Source: Rhizobium redzepovicii
GTDB lineage: Bacteria > Pseudomonadota > Alphaproteobacteria > Rhizobiales > Rhizobiaceae
Direction of reading: 5' to 3'
Assembly (NCBI RefSeq): GCF_019793435.1
Contig: NZ_JAILYH010000001.1
Location: 1 to 64,000 of the forward strand
Length of the DNA stretch: 64,000 nucleotides
Shown: positions 55,082 through 64,000 of the stretch, one piece after another
Layout: each line of letters starts with the position of its first letter
How positions within the stretch are numbered: the stretch's first letter is position 1
Notes under the pieces: generated by a model
What the model was told of the DNA's origin: nothing
Database searches by the model: none
The model's input: only the letters and a program-made list of their open reading frames with translations
Program-made: the position numbers and the translations under genes

Positions 55082-56320
55082 ATGCTGCATCTCACACCCG
55101 CAGCGATGTTCGACCACTATCTCGGTATTTCCCGGCTGCTCGCGGGCCAGCTCGACTTCCGCTCGGCCATCCGTTCGGTTGCGGCCGAGGTCGCCCATAT
55201 CATCCCGCACGACCACCTCGATGTCTGCGTGCTCTTGGAGGGCGGCAACTACCACACGGCCTACGAGACGGGCATCGAAACCGCCTGGGGCGATCTTGCC
55301 GGCGCGCCGGTGGTCAACAGCCCGATCCGTTCGCTGCTCTGGGGCGAGGTGGACTTTCTGCTGGCGGAAGACGCCATGACGGACCCGCGTTTCCATTTCG
55401 AGGGTGCGTTCAAGCGGCCGATCGTCGAGGAGTCGCTGAGAAGCCGTCTGCATGTGCCGATGAAGGTGCAGGGCACGATCATCGCGGCGCTCTCCTGTTC
55501 ATCGCGAACGGCTGGTGTCTATACGATGGAGGATATCGAACGCGCCCGCATCATCGCCGACCTGCTGACGCCCTATTTCTTCGCGCTGCAGGCTGCCGAA
55601 CAGGCGCAACGCTCGGCGATCGTCGAGGCCGAGGCCCGCGCCCGCGAGGAGGGGCTGCGGCAGGGCGCGCTGAAGCTGACCGAGGCGCTGGAGCAGGAAC
55701 GCCAGCGGATCGGCATGGACCTGCACGACCAGACGCTTGCCGACCTGACGCGGCTCGCCCGCCGGATCGATCGGCTGTCGCGCAACGGCGAGGTGACACC
55801 GGAGGCGCTGGAGCCGGTCTCGCGTTCGCTGCAGCATTGCATGCAGGATCTGCGGCAAATCATCGAACAGGCAAAACCATCTGTGCTCCAGCTCTTCGGT
55901 CTCGCGCAGGCAATCGAGCATCATCTCGACCGCTCGACCCGCGACACGGGATCGGCCATCGAATGGGGTCTGGTCGACGAAACGCACGGCGCATTGGAGC
56001 GGCTGGAACCGACCGTCAGCGTCGCGCTGTTCCGGATCGCGCAGGAGGCGATCAACAATGCGGTGCGCCATGCCGCGCCCCTCGCCGTGACGGTGCGGCT
56101 CGAGGCCGATGAGGAACGGCTGTCGATCGAAATTTTCGACGACGGAACGGGGCTTGCCAAGGCGCGGGGACGGATCGGCGGCGGCATCGACAATATGAAG
56201 ACCCGTGCGCGGCTGATCTCGGCGCGCTTCACCACCGGGCCCGGCCACAACAATCGCGGGACCGTGGTGCGCGTCGTGCTGCCGCTGACCCCGCACAACC
56301 CGGCAAGCGGGCCGGACTGA
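55082..56320 (+). CDS. GAF-domain sensor histidine kinase (HisKA_3 type)
   Basis: A 412-residue soluble kinase with no transmembrane helix. A GAF domain covers residues ~20-170, a coiled-coil ~175-205, the HisKA_3 dimerisation domain has phospho-acceptor His215 in MDLHDQTLADLTRL, and the HATPase_c domain follows (N-box EAINNAVRHA, G-box DDGTGLAK and GGGIDNMKTRA). ATG 55082 follows GGGGAGGAAT. It is divergent from the sugar-importer operon, so it probably controls or reports on it. Confidence 0.92.
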   Translation: MLHLTPAAMFDHYLGISRLLAGQLDFRSAIRSVAAEVAHIIPHDHLDVCVLLEGGNYHTAYETGIETAWGDLAGAPVVNSPIRSLLWGEVDFLLAEDAMTDPRFHFEGAFKRPIVEESLRSRLHVPMKVQGTIIAALSCSSRTAGVYTMEDIERARIIADLLTPYFFALQAAEQAQRSAIVEAEARAREEGLRQGALKLTEALEQERQRIGMDLHDQTLADLTRLARRIDRLSRNGEVTPEALEPVSRSLQHCMQDLRQIIEQAKPSVLQLFGLAQAIEHHLDRSTRDTGSAIEWGLVDETHGALERLEPTVSVALFRIAQEAINNAVRHAAPLAVTVRLEADEERLSIEIFDDGTGLAKARGRIGGGIDNMKTRARLISARFTTGPGHNNRGTVVRVVLPLTPHNPASGPD

Positions 56321-56333
56321 GGAGAAACGCGCA

Positions 56334-57056
56334 ATGAAGGTTCTGATCGTCGAGGACGACCCGCTGCACCGCTCCTACCTGCACGAGGCGGTCAACGCCG
56401 CCCTGCCGGAATGCGACACGGTGATCGAGGCCGAGAACGGAACGGTCGGCGAGAAGCTCGCCCGCGACCACAAGTCGGCGCATATCGTCATGGACCTGCA
56501 AATGGCGAGCCGCAATGGCATCGAGGCGGCGCGCACCATCTGGAAGGAGCGGCCCGAGACCCGCATCCTGTTCTGGTCGAATTATTCCGACGAGGCCTAT
56601 GTGCGCGGCGTCTCGCGCATCGTGCCGGATGGCGCCGCCTATGGCTATGTGCTGAAATCCGCCTCGGACGAGCGGCTGAAGCTGGCGCTGCGCTCGATCT
56701 TCATCGAGAGCCAGTGCGTCATCGACCGCGAGGTGCGCGGCCTGCAGCAGAAAAGTCTCGGCCAGACCAACGGTTTTACCGATTCCGAATACGAGGTCCT
56801 CGTCGATATCGCGCTCGGCCTGACGGACAGGGCGATCGCCAAACGCCGGGGCCTGTCGCTGCGCAGCGTGCAGAACCGCCTGCAGCAGCTCTACGACAAG
56901 CTCGACGTCTACCAGAGCGCCGGTGACGATCACGAGGACGGCCGCTTCAATCTCCGCGCCCGCGCCGTCACCGTGGCTTTCCTGCGCAAGCTCTTGAACT
57001 ACAGCGCACTGGAGCGGGCAGAGGCGGAACTGCAAGAATGGCTCGACGGAAAGTAG
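56334..57056 (+). CDS. NarL/LuxR-type response regulator
   Basis: A 240-residue regulator. The receiver domain has phospho-acceptor Asp54 (HIVMDLQM), acidic pocket Asp8/Asp9, and Lys in YVLKSASD. The DNA-binding helix-turn-helix (residues ~150-195, LTDRAIAKRRGLSLRSVQNRL) is of LuxR type. A C-terminal extension of ~45 residues is unusual. It lies 13 bases after the kinase gene and is its natural partner. Confidence 0.9.
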   Translation: MKVLIVEDDPLHRSYLHEAVNAALPECDTVIEAENGTVGEKLARDHKSAHIVMDLQMASRNGIEAARTIWKERPETRILFWSNYSDEAYVRGVSRIVPDGAAYGYVLKSASDERLKLALRSIFIESQCVIDREVRGLQQKSLGQTNGFTDSEYEVLVDIALGLTDRAIAKRRGLSLRSVQNRLQQLYDKLDVYQSAGDDHEDGRFNLRARAVTVAFLRKLLNYSALERAEAELQEWLDGK

Positions 57057-57096
57057 TCCGGAGCGGCTGGAAAACCCACAATTCTGCCCAGGCGGG

Positions 57097-59421
57097 TCAG
57101 GCGATCGCTTTCAACGGCGCCCGGCTGCTTGGCGCGGCCTCAGGCTTGCCGAACAGGAAGCCCTGCATCTGCGCCGGCTGGCTTGCATGAAGTATCGAAA
57201 GCTGTTCCTGCGTCTCGACCCCTTCGGCAATCACCGGCAGGTTGAGCGTCGACGCCATCTCGATGACATTCTCGAACAGTGCCCTGATGGTGGGATCGAC
57301 GCCGATGCCGGCAAGGAAACGTCTGTCGATCTTCAGCTTGTCGAACGGAAAATCCCGCAGATGGGCGAGCGAGGAATAACCGGTCCCGAAGTCGTCCAGC
57401 ACTACCCGGATTCCCATCGCCCGCAGTTGACCAAGCGTGGAAAGCACGGCGGCCCGATCGCGGAACAGCGCCGTCTCGGTGATCTCGAGCTCCAGGCGGT
57501 CCGGCTGCAGCCCGGTTTTCGCAAGAATTTGCGAGAACTGCTCCACCAGGTTCGGCATCAGGAACTGAACCGGCGAGATGTTGACCGCGATCGTCAGCGG
57601 GGCCTTCCACGACGCTGCCTCGCTGCAGGCTTCTTCCAGAACCCAGATCCCGATGGGAATGATGCAGCCGGTTTCTTCGGCGGCAGCGATGAAATCCGCC
57701 GGTGCAAGGACGCCTCGGCTTGCATGGCGCCAGCGCAACAGCGCCTCGTAGCCGCACGGTTCTTGCGAGGAGGTGTCGACGATCCTCTGATAGACCAGGA
57801 ACAGCTCTCCTTTGGCGACTGCGTGCCGCAGATCGTGCTCGAGCTGCCGCTTGGCGTGCAGTTCAATGTCCATCGCCGCCTCGAATGTGCAGGCTCTGCC
57901 GCGGCCGCCGCTCTTGGCCCGGTAGAGAGCCATATCGGCGTTGTTTCGCAGGCGCCGATCGGTGACGCCATGCTCCGGGTACAACGCAATGCCGATGCTG
58001 GCACCGAATCCCGAAGAGGTGGCGAGATCTGCGAACTCCTGCGCGAAGGCGTGCTGCAGATCGGCCGACAACGCTTCCGTCTGTTGGCGGGACGCGTTTT
58101 CCAGGATGATGCTGAATTCGTCTCCTCCCATGCGGGCGATCGTAACATCGGCCGGCAAAGTCCGGACCAAGACCTGGGCGACACGCTGCAGAACCGCGTC
58201 CCCCGCGGCGTGGCCGAATGTGTCGTTGACGAGTTTGAAACGGTCGAGATCGAGGGCAAACAGCGCCAGGCCGCTTGGGGTTTCGGCAGCGCCGGCGATC
58301 GCCATTTCGAAACGCCGGTCGAACTCGCGGCGGTTCGCCAGACCGGTCAGTGGGTCGTGGCGCGCCATATGCTCGATCCTGCGGCTCGCCTCATGGCGCT
58401 CCGTCAGATCGCGTACGGCAATCACCTGGCACTCGCGCCCGCGATATTCGATCGTTCGAGCCAGGATCTCGACCGGAATCATGTCCTGGCCGTCGCGCAA
58501 CACCGCTCCCTGGCAAGTGTCGATGCCGAGGCGCCTTTCGATCGCAAGCACCGCCTCGACCGGTTGCCCTTTCAGAAACGCGGCTGCCTTACCGGCCATC
58601 GCAGCGAATTTCTCGTTAAGATCGATGACGACATTCTCCTGGGCGATGACAAGCCCCTCGAACGAGGCATTCGCCAGCCCGCGCAGATCGGTCAAATGAC
58701 GATCGAGGAACAGCGCTGCGGCCGCTCCGAGCAGGATCAAGGTGGAGATGACCGAGACGGCGATGGCGATGGCGATCCGATCGACGGAGGAGAGATCGGC
58801 ATGCACGGGCTCGGCGGAAGGGGTAATCTGGACCCCGCTCATCGACACGGTGTGGAGGCTGCAGATCGCCAGGACGATGCAGGCCGCGCCGGCGAAAATA
58901 TGAAAACGCCTGCTGGCGCTGTGCCGCAGGGCCGCAACCGCAACGATGCCGAAGCCGATTGCCAACGCACAGGCGACGATCGATTTGTCCGGGACAAGCG
59001 AAACCATGCTGAACGGCGTGATGGCGAGCAACCCCACGAAATGCATTGCCGCAATCGCAACGCCGAACAGGACCCCGCCGGATGCCTGGACAAGCTGGCC
59101 GCCTTCCATCAAAGCGATTTCAACCGCCACTGCAAACAGTACGACGGCGGCGATGATCGACAGAATGATCAGGGGACCGTCGTAGCCGATCGGCACCGGA
59201 CCGGCATAGGCCAGCATCGCGATAAAATGGGTTGCCCAGGTGCTGGCGCCGAGAACGACGGCAGCGGCGATGAGCCAGGAGTGGTGATGCTGCCGCACGC
59301 ATTCCTGCGCACGTGTCAGCATGAAAACCGCCGTCAGGCTGCCGAAGCAGCAGATCGACAGGGCGACGAAAAGCAACGTCCAGTCATGCTGGTCGGCGAT
59401 ACATGAAAGCACAGTGAACAT
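57097..59421 (-). CDS. MHYT-PAS-GGDEF-EAL cyclic-di-GMP signalling protein
   Basis: A 774-residue membrane protein. The N-terminus (residues ~1-220) is an MHYT sensor with seven helices carrying His-rich motifs (THFIAML, MHFVGLL, LHTVSMSG). A PAS-like region lies around 250-350, then a GGDEF domain with intact MGGDEF and an EAL domain with EALLRW, ELEITE, DDFGTGYSSL and EGVET. Both catalytic domains look active, so it could make and break c-di-GMP in response to a diatomic gas or redox signal sensed by MHYT. Confidence 0.92.
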   Translation of the reverse strand: MFTVLSCIADQHDWTLLFVALSICCFGSLTAVFMLTRAQECVRQHHHSWLIAAAVVLGASTWATHFIAMLAYAGPVPIGYDGPLIILSIIAAVVLFAVAVEIALMEGGQLVQASGGVLFGVAIAAMHFVGLLAITPFSMVSLVPDKSIVACALAIGFGIVAVAALRHSASRRFHIFAGAACIVLAICSLHTVSMSGVQITPSAEPVHADLSSVDRIAIAIAVSVISTLILLGAAAALFLDRHLTDLRGLANASFEGLVIAQENVVIDLNEKFAAMAGKAAAFLKGQPVEAVLAIERRLGIDTCQGAVLRDGQDMIPVEILARTIEYRGRECQVIAVRDLTERHEASRRIEHMARHDPLTGLANRREFDRRFEMAIAGAAETPSGLALFALDLDRFKLVNDTFGHAAGDAVLQRVAQVLVRTLPADVTIARMGGDEFSIILENASRQQTEALSADLQHAFAQEFADLATSSGFGASIGIALYPEHGVTDRRLRNNADMALYRAKSGGRGRACTFEAAMDIELHAKRQLEHDLRHAVAKGELFLVYQRIVDTSSQEPCGYEALLRWRHASRGVLAPADFIAAAEETGCIIPIGIWVLEEACSEAASWKAPLTIAVNISPVQFLMPNLVEQFSQILAKTGLQPDRLELEITETALFRDRAAVLSTLGQLRAMGIRVVLDDFGTGYSSLAHLRDFPFDKLKIDRRFLAGIGVDPTIRALFENVIEMASTLNLPVIAEGVETQEQLSILHASQPAQMQGFLFGKPEAAPSSRAPLKAIA

Positions 59422-59620
59422 GGCATCTCCCGAAGGTGCGGGGAGGGTGCCAAAGCGGGCCTAACGAAATCATACGGGCTTCGTTAAAATGCCAGTTATC
59501 CAGGGAAAAACCACAACGAAAAGACGAAATAAAATATCGCTCGACAAACCGCGGATGGAGGCGGCCGCGACCGCAGTTCTGCTGCTTCAACCGAAGAAAG
59601 CCGGCTTCTGGCAAAGCGTA

Positions 59621-60442
59621 TCAGGAGCCCGCCAGCGGGATCGAACGCCTGGCGCCTGCCAATGACGGGTTGGAAATGACGCGGTACCGTGCCTCGACAA
59701 GGTTGTATATTCCGAAGGCTGCCAATCCGGCGGCGACGGCGATGTAGAGGAAGGATCCGAACGGAAGCTGGCGGACCCATTCCAGGGCGTCGCCCATGCT
59801 GCCGGCCTGTTGCGGATCCACCCGGAAGCCGGCATAGGCGAACAGTATCCCGGTGATCGCAAACACTATGCCACGGGCGACGAGACCGTAAACGCATATC
59901 AAGGTCACGATACCCTTGCTGTCCGGTATCTTCACGTACCGCTCGAACTTCCGGGTGATGCCCTTTGCGACCGTCACGATGCCGCCGATGACAAAGCCAG
60001 CCCCAACCGCGATCGCAAGGTAGGATCCGAACGGCTGCGACATGATCCATCCAGCCAACCCCTTTTCACCCGAGCCTTCGCTCCCTCCACCGAGGAAGAT
60101 GGCACGACCAAGTGCATATCCGGCAAGCCCGAGATAGGTGATGGCGCTGCCAAGCAGTGCCGCCCGGATCGCCAAAGCCTTTCCGTCCCGGCCGTGGCCG
60201 TCGCTATCCGCCAAGGACTGGGCCAGCCTCCAGGCGACAAATCCCAGAAGTCCAAGACCGATCATTCCGACCCAGATCCGACCGAACGGCTGCGCCAGCA
60301 GCGTCGAGAGCGCCGACTTCGTTTCCGGCCGGCCGCCGGCGACGCCGGAGAAGAGCGCGAGCCCGGCTATCAGCAGGAAAACGACACCCCGCGCCGTATA
60401 GCCGCCCTTGGCGAGCACATCAAATCGAAAGCCTTTGCTCAT
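59621..60442 (-). CDS. DUF1206 membrane protein
   Basis: A 273-residue inner-membrane protein with six predicted helices organised as three repeated pairs, each opening with a KGGYTARGVVFLL- or YGLVARGIVFAI-type segment. This is the DUF1206 pattern. ATG 60442 is chosen; ATG 60448, directly after GGAGAGGAA, is also possible. It is monocistronic. Function is unknown; family members are sometimes stress-related. Confidence 0.85.
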   Translation of the reverse strand: MSKGFRFDVLAKGGYTARGVVFLLIAGLALFSGVAGGRPETKSALSTLLAQPFGRIWVGMIGLGLLGFVAWRLAQSLADSDGHGRDGKALAIRAALLGSAITYLGLAGYALGRAIFLGGGSEGSGEKGLAGWIMSQPFGSYLAIAVGAGFVIGGIVTVAKGITRKFERYVKIPDSKGIVTLICVYGLVARGIVFAITGILFAYAGFRVDPQQAGSMGDALEWVRQLPFGSFLYIAVAAGLAAFGIYNLVEARYRVISNPSLAGARRSIPLAGS

Positions 60443-60859
60443 CAGCATTTCCTCTCCGTCGCCACCGCGCGAGATTAACGCGCCAGCCTTCCGAAAGTTT
60501 GCTGAAAGGGTTCGCAACGGGGGGCGTGGTGGCTACCAGGGACCAGTTCCATAAAGCTGGTTCCATAAGACAGATTACGCCACATTTGTGTGGAGCCGCA
60601 AAGTTGGAATGTCCTGTTTCCGCAAAGTTTCGTGCTCGCGTTCCGAACTTGGCCGGCGTTAGATTGCCTGTGGCTCGAAATCGATGGAGGTGAATGCCTT
60701 GCGAAAGGCCGCGAGCACGCATTCCGGATCGCCCTTGGCGAAGGTTTCCAAGCAGTCAGGTCAGGAATAGCCCATGTCGCTCAGACGCGTTGCACACGTC
60801 AGTGGATAGGCTTGTCCTGCCATAGCATTCCCGCACGGGCTGCGAGTTGAAAGCTCATT
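60443..60859. other. 417-bp gap with a possible gene-tail fragment
   Basis: The left part likely holds the promoter of the DUF1206 gene and has TTCCATAA direct repeats near 60549-60568. On the minus strand, 60660-60745 reads LETFAKGDPECVLAAFRKAF and ends at a stop after ...FEPQAI, which looks like a protein C-terminus, but the frame is closed upstream by stops. It may be a decayed 3' remnant. No intact gene is seen. Confidence 0.35.
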
Positions 60860-61819
60860 TCAGATGTCCTGAAGTTTGAAGTCGGCCGGTGCGATCGGCA
60901 TGACGCCCTTGAGCAGGGCCACGGATTTTTCCAACCCTTCGAGCGAGTTCAGGAGCACATCTTCATGCTCGATGGAGAGCCAGCCATCATAACCGCCCAT
61001 CTTCAGCCTATAGCAGAACTGCCGCCACCATTCCTCCCCATGGCCGAAGCCGAGCGTGATATAGGACCAGGAGCGCGATGGAATGTCGGTCAGGCTACCG
61101 TTTTCGAGCAGGCTGGTAACGGCCTGCTTCGGTGCGTTCAGGAAGGTATCCTTGGCATGGACATGATAGATGGCCTCGCCGAGTGCTTCTGCCGCGAGCA
61201 GCGGATCGGCTCCCATCCAGAAGAGATGCGAGGGATCGAGGTTCGCGCCAACGATGGGGCCCACCTCGTTTCGTAGCTTGAGCAGCGAGGGCACGTTGTA
61301 GACGCATTGGTTGCCGTGGAGTTCGAGCGCGATCTTCTCGACCCCGCATTCCTTCGCCAAGGCAACGATTTCGGTCCAGAACGGGAAGAGCTTTTCCTCC
61401 CATTGGTATTTCAGGATCGCCTGCGTTTCCGGGGGCCAGGAGGAGACCACCCAGTTCGGCATGGTATCGGTCGGATTGCCTGCAGGCAGGCCCGACATGG
61501 TGCAGACCGTCCTGATGCCCATTTCGCCAGCGGCGCGGATGGTGTTCTTCAGCCCCTCGCCTTGCGCCGGATCGGTCGGATGCAGCGGATTGCCGTTCGC
61601 ATTGAGACTGATCACTTCCAGTCCACGATCAGCGAAGGCCTGTAAGAATTCCTGCTGTGCCGCCCTGTTGCCCAGGGTGTTCTTGAGGATGAAATGCGGG
61701 GCTGTCGACCAACCGCAGGTGTTTACCTCGACGCCCGACACGCCCATGCGGGCCGCATTGTCCAGCACTTCAGTGAATGACAGCCCACCGAGGCTGTCGG
61801 ATACGAAACCCAGCTTCAT
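60860..61819 (-). CDS. Sugar phosphate isomerase/epimerase (TIM barrel)
   Basis: A 319-residue xylose-isomerase-like TIM-barrel protein. It begins MKLGFVSDSLGGLSFTEVLDNA, has metal-binding-type residues in LELHGNQ, GANLDPSHLFW, YHVHAKD and SIEHED. The start ATG 61819 overlaps the stop of the dehydrogenase gene (ATGA, 61816-61819), giving translational coupling. Probably isomerises or epimerises the keto-sugar or inosose made by the neighbouring dehydrogenase. Confidence 0.9.
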   Translation of the reverse strand: MKLGFVSDSLGGLSFTEVLDNAARMGVSGVEVNTCGWSTAPHFILKNTLGNRAAQQEFLQAFADRGLEVISLNANGNPLHPTDPAQGEGLKNTIRAAGEMGIRTVCTMSGLPAGNPTDTMPNWVVSSWPPETQAILKYQWEEKLFPFWTEIVALAKECGVEKIALELHGNQCVYNVPSLLKLRNEVGPIVGANLDPSHLFWMGADPLLAAEALGEAIYHVHAKDTFLNAPKQAVTSLLENGSLTDIPSRSWSYITLGFGHGEEWWRQFCYRLKMGGYDGWLSIEHEDVLLNSLEGLEKSVALLKGVMPIAPADFKLQDI

Positions 61820-62817
61820 GCATAGAACTCCGGCTTTTGGATCATGGATACGGGCTGCTTGCAGCCCTCGCTGAGGGCAATCACCCCTGCTTCGGCGACA
61901 ATCGCGGCCGCATAGCCATCCCATGCGGAGGAGGCGATGTCCGGGAAATTGCCGGTCTCTACAAAGCGCAGGAAGGCACGGTTCTGGCGGCGATAGGCAT
62001 CGAAATAGCGGCCGCGCCAGTCGGCGTCATAGCCGACATGCTGGCCGCGCGCCCGATCAAGGCGGGTATAGGCCACTTGGTTCATGGCTATGCTTGCCTT
62101 CTCACCGACAAGTTCAGCGCGAACGTCATAGCCATAGGCGGCGTTGTTGTTGACCTCGATGTTGACCAGCTGGCCGTCGGTGGTTTCGAGCACCATCATG
62201 ACCGGCGCGACCAGCGCATCCGTGCGCTTCGGCTGAAAGGCCGAGATCGAGGCGTATGCCGTGCCGAGCACATGGCGCACGATATCGAATTCATGCGGGG
62301 CGGAATTGGTGATCGCCATCGCACCGGTGAAATCGGAGGCAGGAGTTTCGACATTGCGGTGGAAGTTGTGCATTATCAGCGCCCGGCCGAGCGTGCCATC
62401 CGCAAGGGCAGCCTTCATCTCCACGTAGGACTGATCGAAGCGGCGCATAAAACCAAGCTGGACGAACTTCTGGCCTGCAGCCTGTTCGGCCTGCATGACC
62501 TCGAGGCACTCCTTCGAAGACTGCGAAAGCGGCTTTTCGCAGAGCACCTTCTTCCCAGCCCGGATGCAGGCCAGCGACAGGGGCGCATGGGTAAAATCCG
62601 GGCTGGCGACGATGACCGCATCGACGTCGGCCCGCGCAATCACAGCCACCGGGTCACTCGCGGCATCCACAGCTCCATGGGCTTCGGCCATCTTGCGGGC
62701 TCGGCCCACATCCATGTCGCAAACCACCTGAAGCGTAGCCCCCGGCATTTCCTCGGTTACGATCTTTGCGTGGTCGGCTCCCATGAGCCCCGCACCAATG
62801 ACTGCTATTCGCAACAT
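61816..62817 (-). CDS. Gfo/Idh/MocA-family dehydrogenase (inositol dehydrogenase-like)
   Basis: A 333-residue NAD-dependent dehydrogenase. Rossmann start MLRIAVIGAGLMGADHAK, catalytic Lys in CEKPLSQSS, and the conserved His-Asp region in SAPHEFDIVRHVL all resemble myo-inositol 2-dehydrogenase (IolG) relatives. It lies between the ABC ATPase gene and the epimerase gene, so it likely oxidises the imported polyol or sugar. Inositol is plausible but not proven. Confidence 0.88.
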   Translation of the reverse strand: MLRIAVIGAGLMGADHAKIVTEEMPGATLQVVCDMDVGRARKMAEAHGAVDAASDPVAVIARADVDAVIVASPDFTHAPLSLACIRAGKKVLCEKPLSQSSKECLEVMQAEQAAGQKFVQLGFMRRFDQSYVEMKAALADGTLGRALIMHNFHRNVETPASDFTGAMAITNSAPHEFDIVRHVLGTAYASISAFQPKRTDALVAPVMMVLETTDGQLVNIEVNNNAAYGYDVRAELVGEKASIAMNQVAYTRLDRARGQHVGYDADWRGRYFDAYRRQNRAFLRFVETGNFPDIASSAWDGYAAAIVAEAGVIALSEGCKQPVSMIQKPEFYA

Positions 62818-62910
62818 TGGACAAACTCCTTCCTCTCAGTCAGCGCTGTTGCCAACTGCTGCATGTCATTAGATTTCAAATGCATGTCGTGGCCTATGGC
62901 ATCCATCTCC

Positions 62911-63735
62911 TCAATGGGCAGGCAGTGGGGGATGCCCATCATGAGTTTCCATATAGCCTTCAATGGAGGCTTCGAGATTGGCCATGGACTCCCCACCCGC
63001 CATGAGGTCTGCAATCTGCTCTCTGGTCTTCTCACCCTTGCGGAAGTCGGCGGCAATTGCGCCACGGATCAGAACGGCAAAATGATCGCCGACGGCCATG
63101 GCATGCATCACTTGGTGGGTAATGAAGATCACGGCGAGTCCCCGGCGCTTGGCTTCGTTGACGATGCGAAGCACATGCGCGGCCTGCTTGACGCCCAATG
63201 CCGCCGTCGGCTCATCGAGGATCAGCACGCGGGCGCCGAAATAGACGGCGCGGGCAATAGCCAGGGACTGGCGCTCACCGCCGGAGAGACCACCTACCAG
63301 TCGGTCCCCGTCGGTAATGCGTGTTATTCCCATTTTCCGCACTTCTTCGACCGCCACCCGATTGGCTTTCTGGCGGTCGAAAATCTTGAACGGCCCCCAT
63401 CCCTTCGTCGGTTCCGATCCCATGAAGAAGTTGCGGCCGATGGACATCAGCGGGTAGGTGCCACCGAATTGGTGAACGGTCGCGATACCACGCTCTTGTG
63501 CGTCGCGGGGGCTGGAAAAGACGGTAGGTTGACCGTCCATCAGGATTTCGCCTCGGGTGGGCTGATAGACCCCGGAAAGGGTCTTGATGAGTGTGCTTTT
63601 GCCCGCCCCATTGTCACCCAATAGGCAAAGTACCTCGCCCTTGCCAACTTTCAGGCTGATGTCATTGAGGACGTCGATATGTCCGAATGACCTGTCGACA
63701 TTTCGCAGTTCGAGAACGGTTTTCTTGTCGGACAT
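62911..63735 (-). CDS. Single-domain sugar ABC transporter ATPase (FrcA type)
   Basis: A 274-residue ATPase of the CUT2 class that has one nucleotide-binding domain, as in FrcA, not two. Walker [11 protein letters not shown]-loop [11 protein letters not shown], signature LSGGERQS, Walker [13 protein letters not shown] and switch ITHQVMHA are present. The C-terminal ~30 residues form a short acidic tail. The permease gene precedes it, 10 bases away, and the sugar catabolic genes follow after 93 bases. Confidence 0.92.
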   Translation of the reverse strand: MSDKKTVLELRNVDRSFGHIDVLNDISLKVGKGEVLCLLGDNGAGKSTLIKTLSGVYQPTRGEILMDGQPTVFSSPRDAQERGIATVHQFGGTYPLMSIGRNFFMGSEPTKGWGPFKIFDRQKANRVAVEEVRKMGITRITDGDRLVGGLSGGERQSLAIARAVYFGARVLILDEPTAALGVKQAAHVLRIVNEAKRRGLAVIFITHQVMHAMAVGDHFAVLIRGAIAADFRKGEKTREQIADLMAGGESMANLEASIEGYMETHDGHPPLPAH

Positions 63736-63745
63736 GCTCGCCCCC

Positions 63746-64000
63746 TTACTTTTTCTTGGACGCCGACCAGCTTGTAGCCAGATGACGGAAGGTGTCGTTG
63801 AGTAGAACGGCGATCAGGAGCATGACACCGATAATGAGGAAGGACAGGTTACGGTCGATATCGGTAAAGCCGATGGCCTGAGTGACGATGGAAAGCGTGA
63901 GCACGCCGAAAACGATGCCCATCACGGTTCCAAATCCTCCCGTGAGCAGAACCCCGCCCACGACGACCGAGATGATCGTATTGAAAATAAGTCCGAAGTT
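63746..64000 (-). CDS. Sugar ABC transporter permease (partial, right edge)
   Basis: The last 84 residues of a CUT2-type permease, running off the window: [19 protein letters not shown], then hydrophobic helices ([17 protein letters not shown]) and a basic end. The pattern [18 protein letters not shown] is the conserved C-terminal block of RbsC/FrcC permeases. The binding-protein gene should lie further upstream, beyond the window. Confidence 0.88.
   Translation of the reverse strand, partial: NFGLIFNTIISVVVGGVLLTGGFGTVMGIVFGVLTLSIVTQAIGFTDIDRNLSFLIIGVMLLIAVLLNDTFRHLATSWSASKKK

Noticed and set aside
60590..60850. 86-codon plus-strand frame in the gap before the epimerase gene
   Set aside because: No ribosome site and no recognisable sequence; the opposite strand looks more protein-like but is broken by stops.

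Overview
The window is GC-rich, densely packed alphaproteobacterial DNA. The protein types, the strong AGGAGG-type ribosome sites, the number of ABC transporters and one Rhizobium-type palindromic intergenic element all suggest a Rhizobium (R. leguminosarum/etli type) genome, in an accessory or plasmid-like catabolic region. I see no replication, conjugation, rRNA, tRNA, phage or CRISPR features, so I cannot assign it to a particular replicon.

Layout. 1-1.4 kb: tail of an unknown gene and an SDR dehydrogenase. 1.4-6.8 kb (minus strand): Gfo/Idh oxidoreductase, two permeases, a sugar-binding protein and an ATPase, forming a CUT1-type sugar import operon. 7.1-9.5 kb: a dienelactone-hydrolase-like enzyme, then two gene remnants (MmgE/PrpD and AbgB) fused head to head. 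9.6-18.1 kb (plus strand): an amide-utilisation operon with an AmiC-like sensor, an AmiR ANTAR antiterminator, a leader RNA with twin hexaloop hairpins and a terminator, a nitrilase, a branched-chain-type ABC importer whose second permease is fused to an ATPase, and an amidase. 18.3-25.5 kb: pirin, small proteins, a paired DUF606 transporter, an SLC13/TrkA-C transporter and full-length DNA ligase D. 25.7-32.1 kb: a GntR regulator with a palindrome over its promoter, a D-erythronate-dehydrogenase-like enzyme and a second sugar ABC operon with a Tat-exported binding protein. 32.2-37.4 kb: a peroxiredoxin, a TetR/RidA divergent pair with three operator copies, a 55-residue cysteine-rich protein, a NUDIX hydrolase and a large SPFH protein.

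37.9-45.1 kb is the clearest functional unit: a complete gamma-resorcylate (2,6-dihydroxybenzoate) catabolic cluster, graK-graR-graDAFCBE. The transporter brings the acid in, GraF decarboxylates it to resorcinol, GraA/GraD hydroxylates resorcinol to hydroxyquinol, GraB cleaves the ring to maleylacetate and GraC reduces that to 3-oxoadipate. Matching TTGCA-NN-TGCAA palindromes lie upstream of both transcription units and probably bind GraR.

45.1-49.1 kb: a stand-alone ligase-domain protein, a decayed IS630-type transposase fragment and two MFS transporters. 49.4-57.1 kb: a gluconolactonase-like enzyme with a ribose-type ABC importer (minus strand), divergent from a GAF histidine kinase and LuxR-type response regulator that may sense the same sugar. 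57.1-60.4 kb: an MHYT-PAS-GGDEF-EAL protein and a DUF1206 membrane protein. 60.9-64 kb (minus strand): sugar epimerase, Gfo/Idh dehydrogenase, ABC ATPase and a permease that runs off the right edge.

A recurring pattern is that each of the four complete solute-binding-protein genes located inside an operon is followed within about 20 nt by a strong hairpin. I did not find a wholly unknown multi-gene system. The best candidates for follow-up are the ANTAR-controlled amide operon, the gra operators, the head-to-head deletion chimera and the triple TetR operator.
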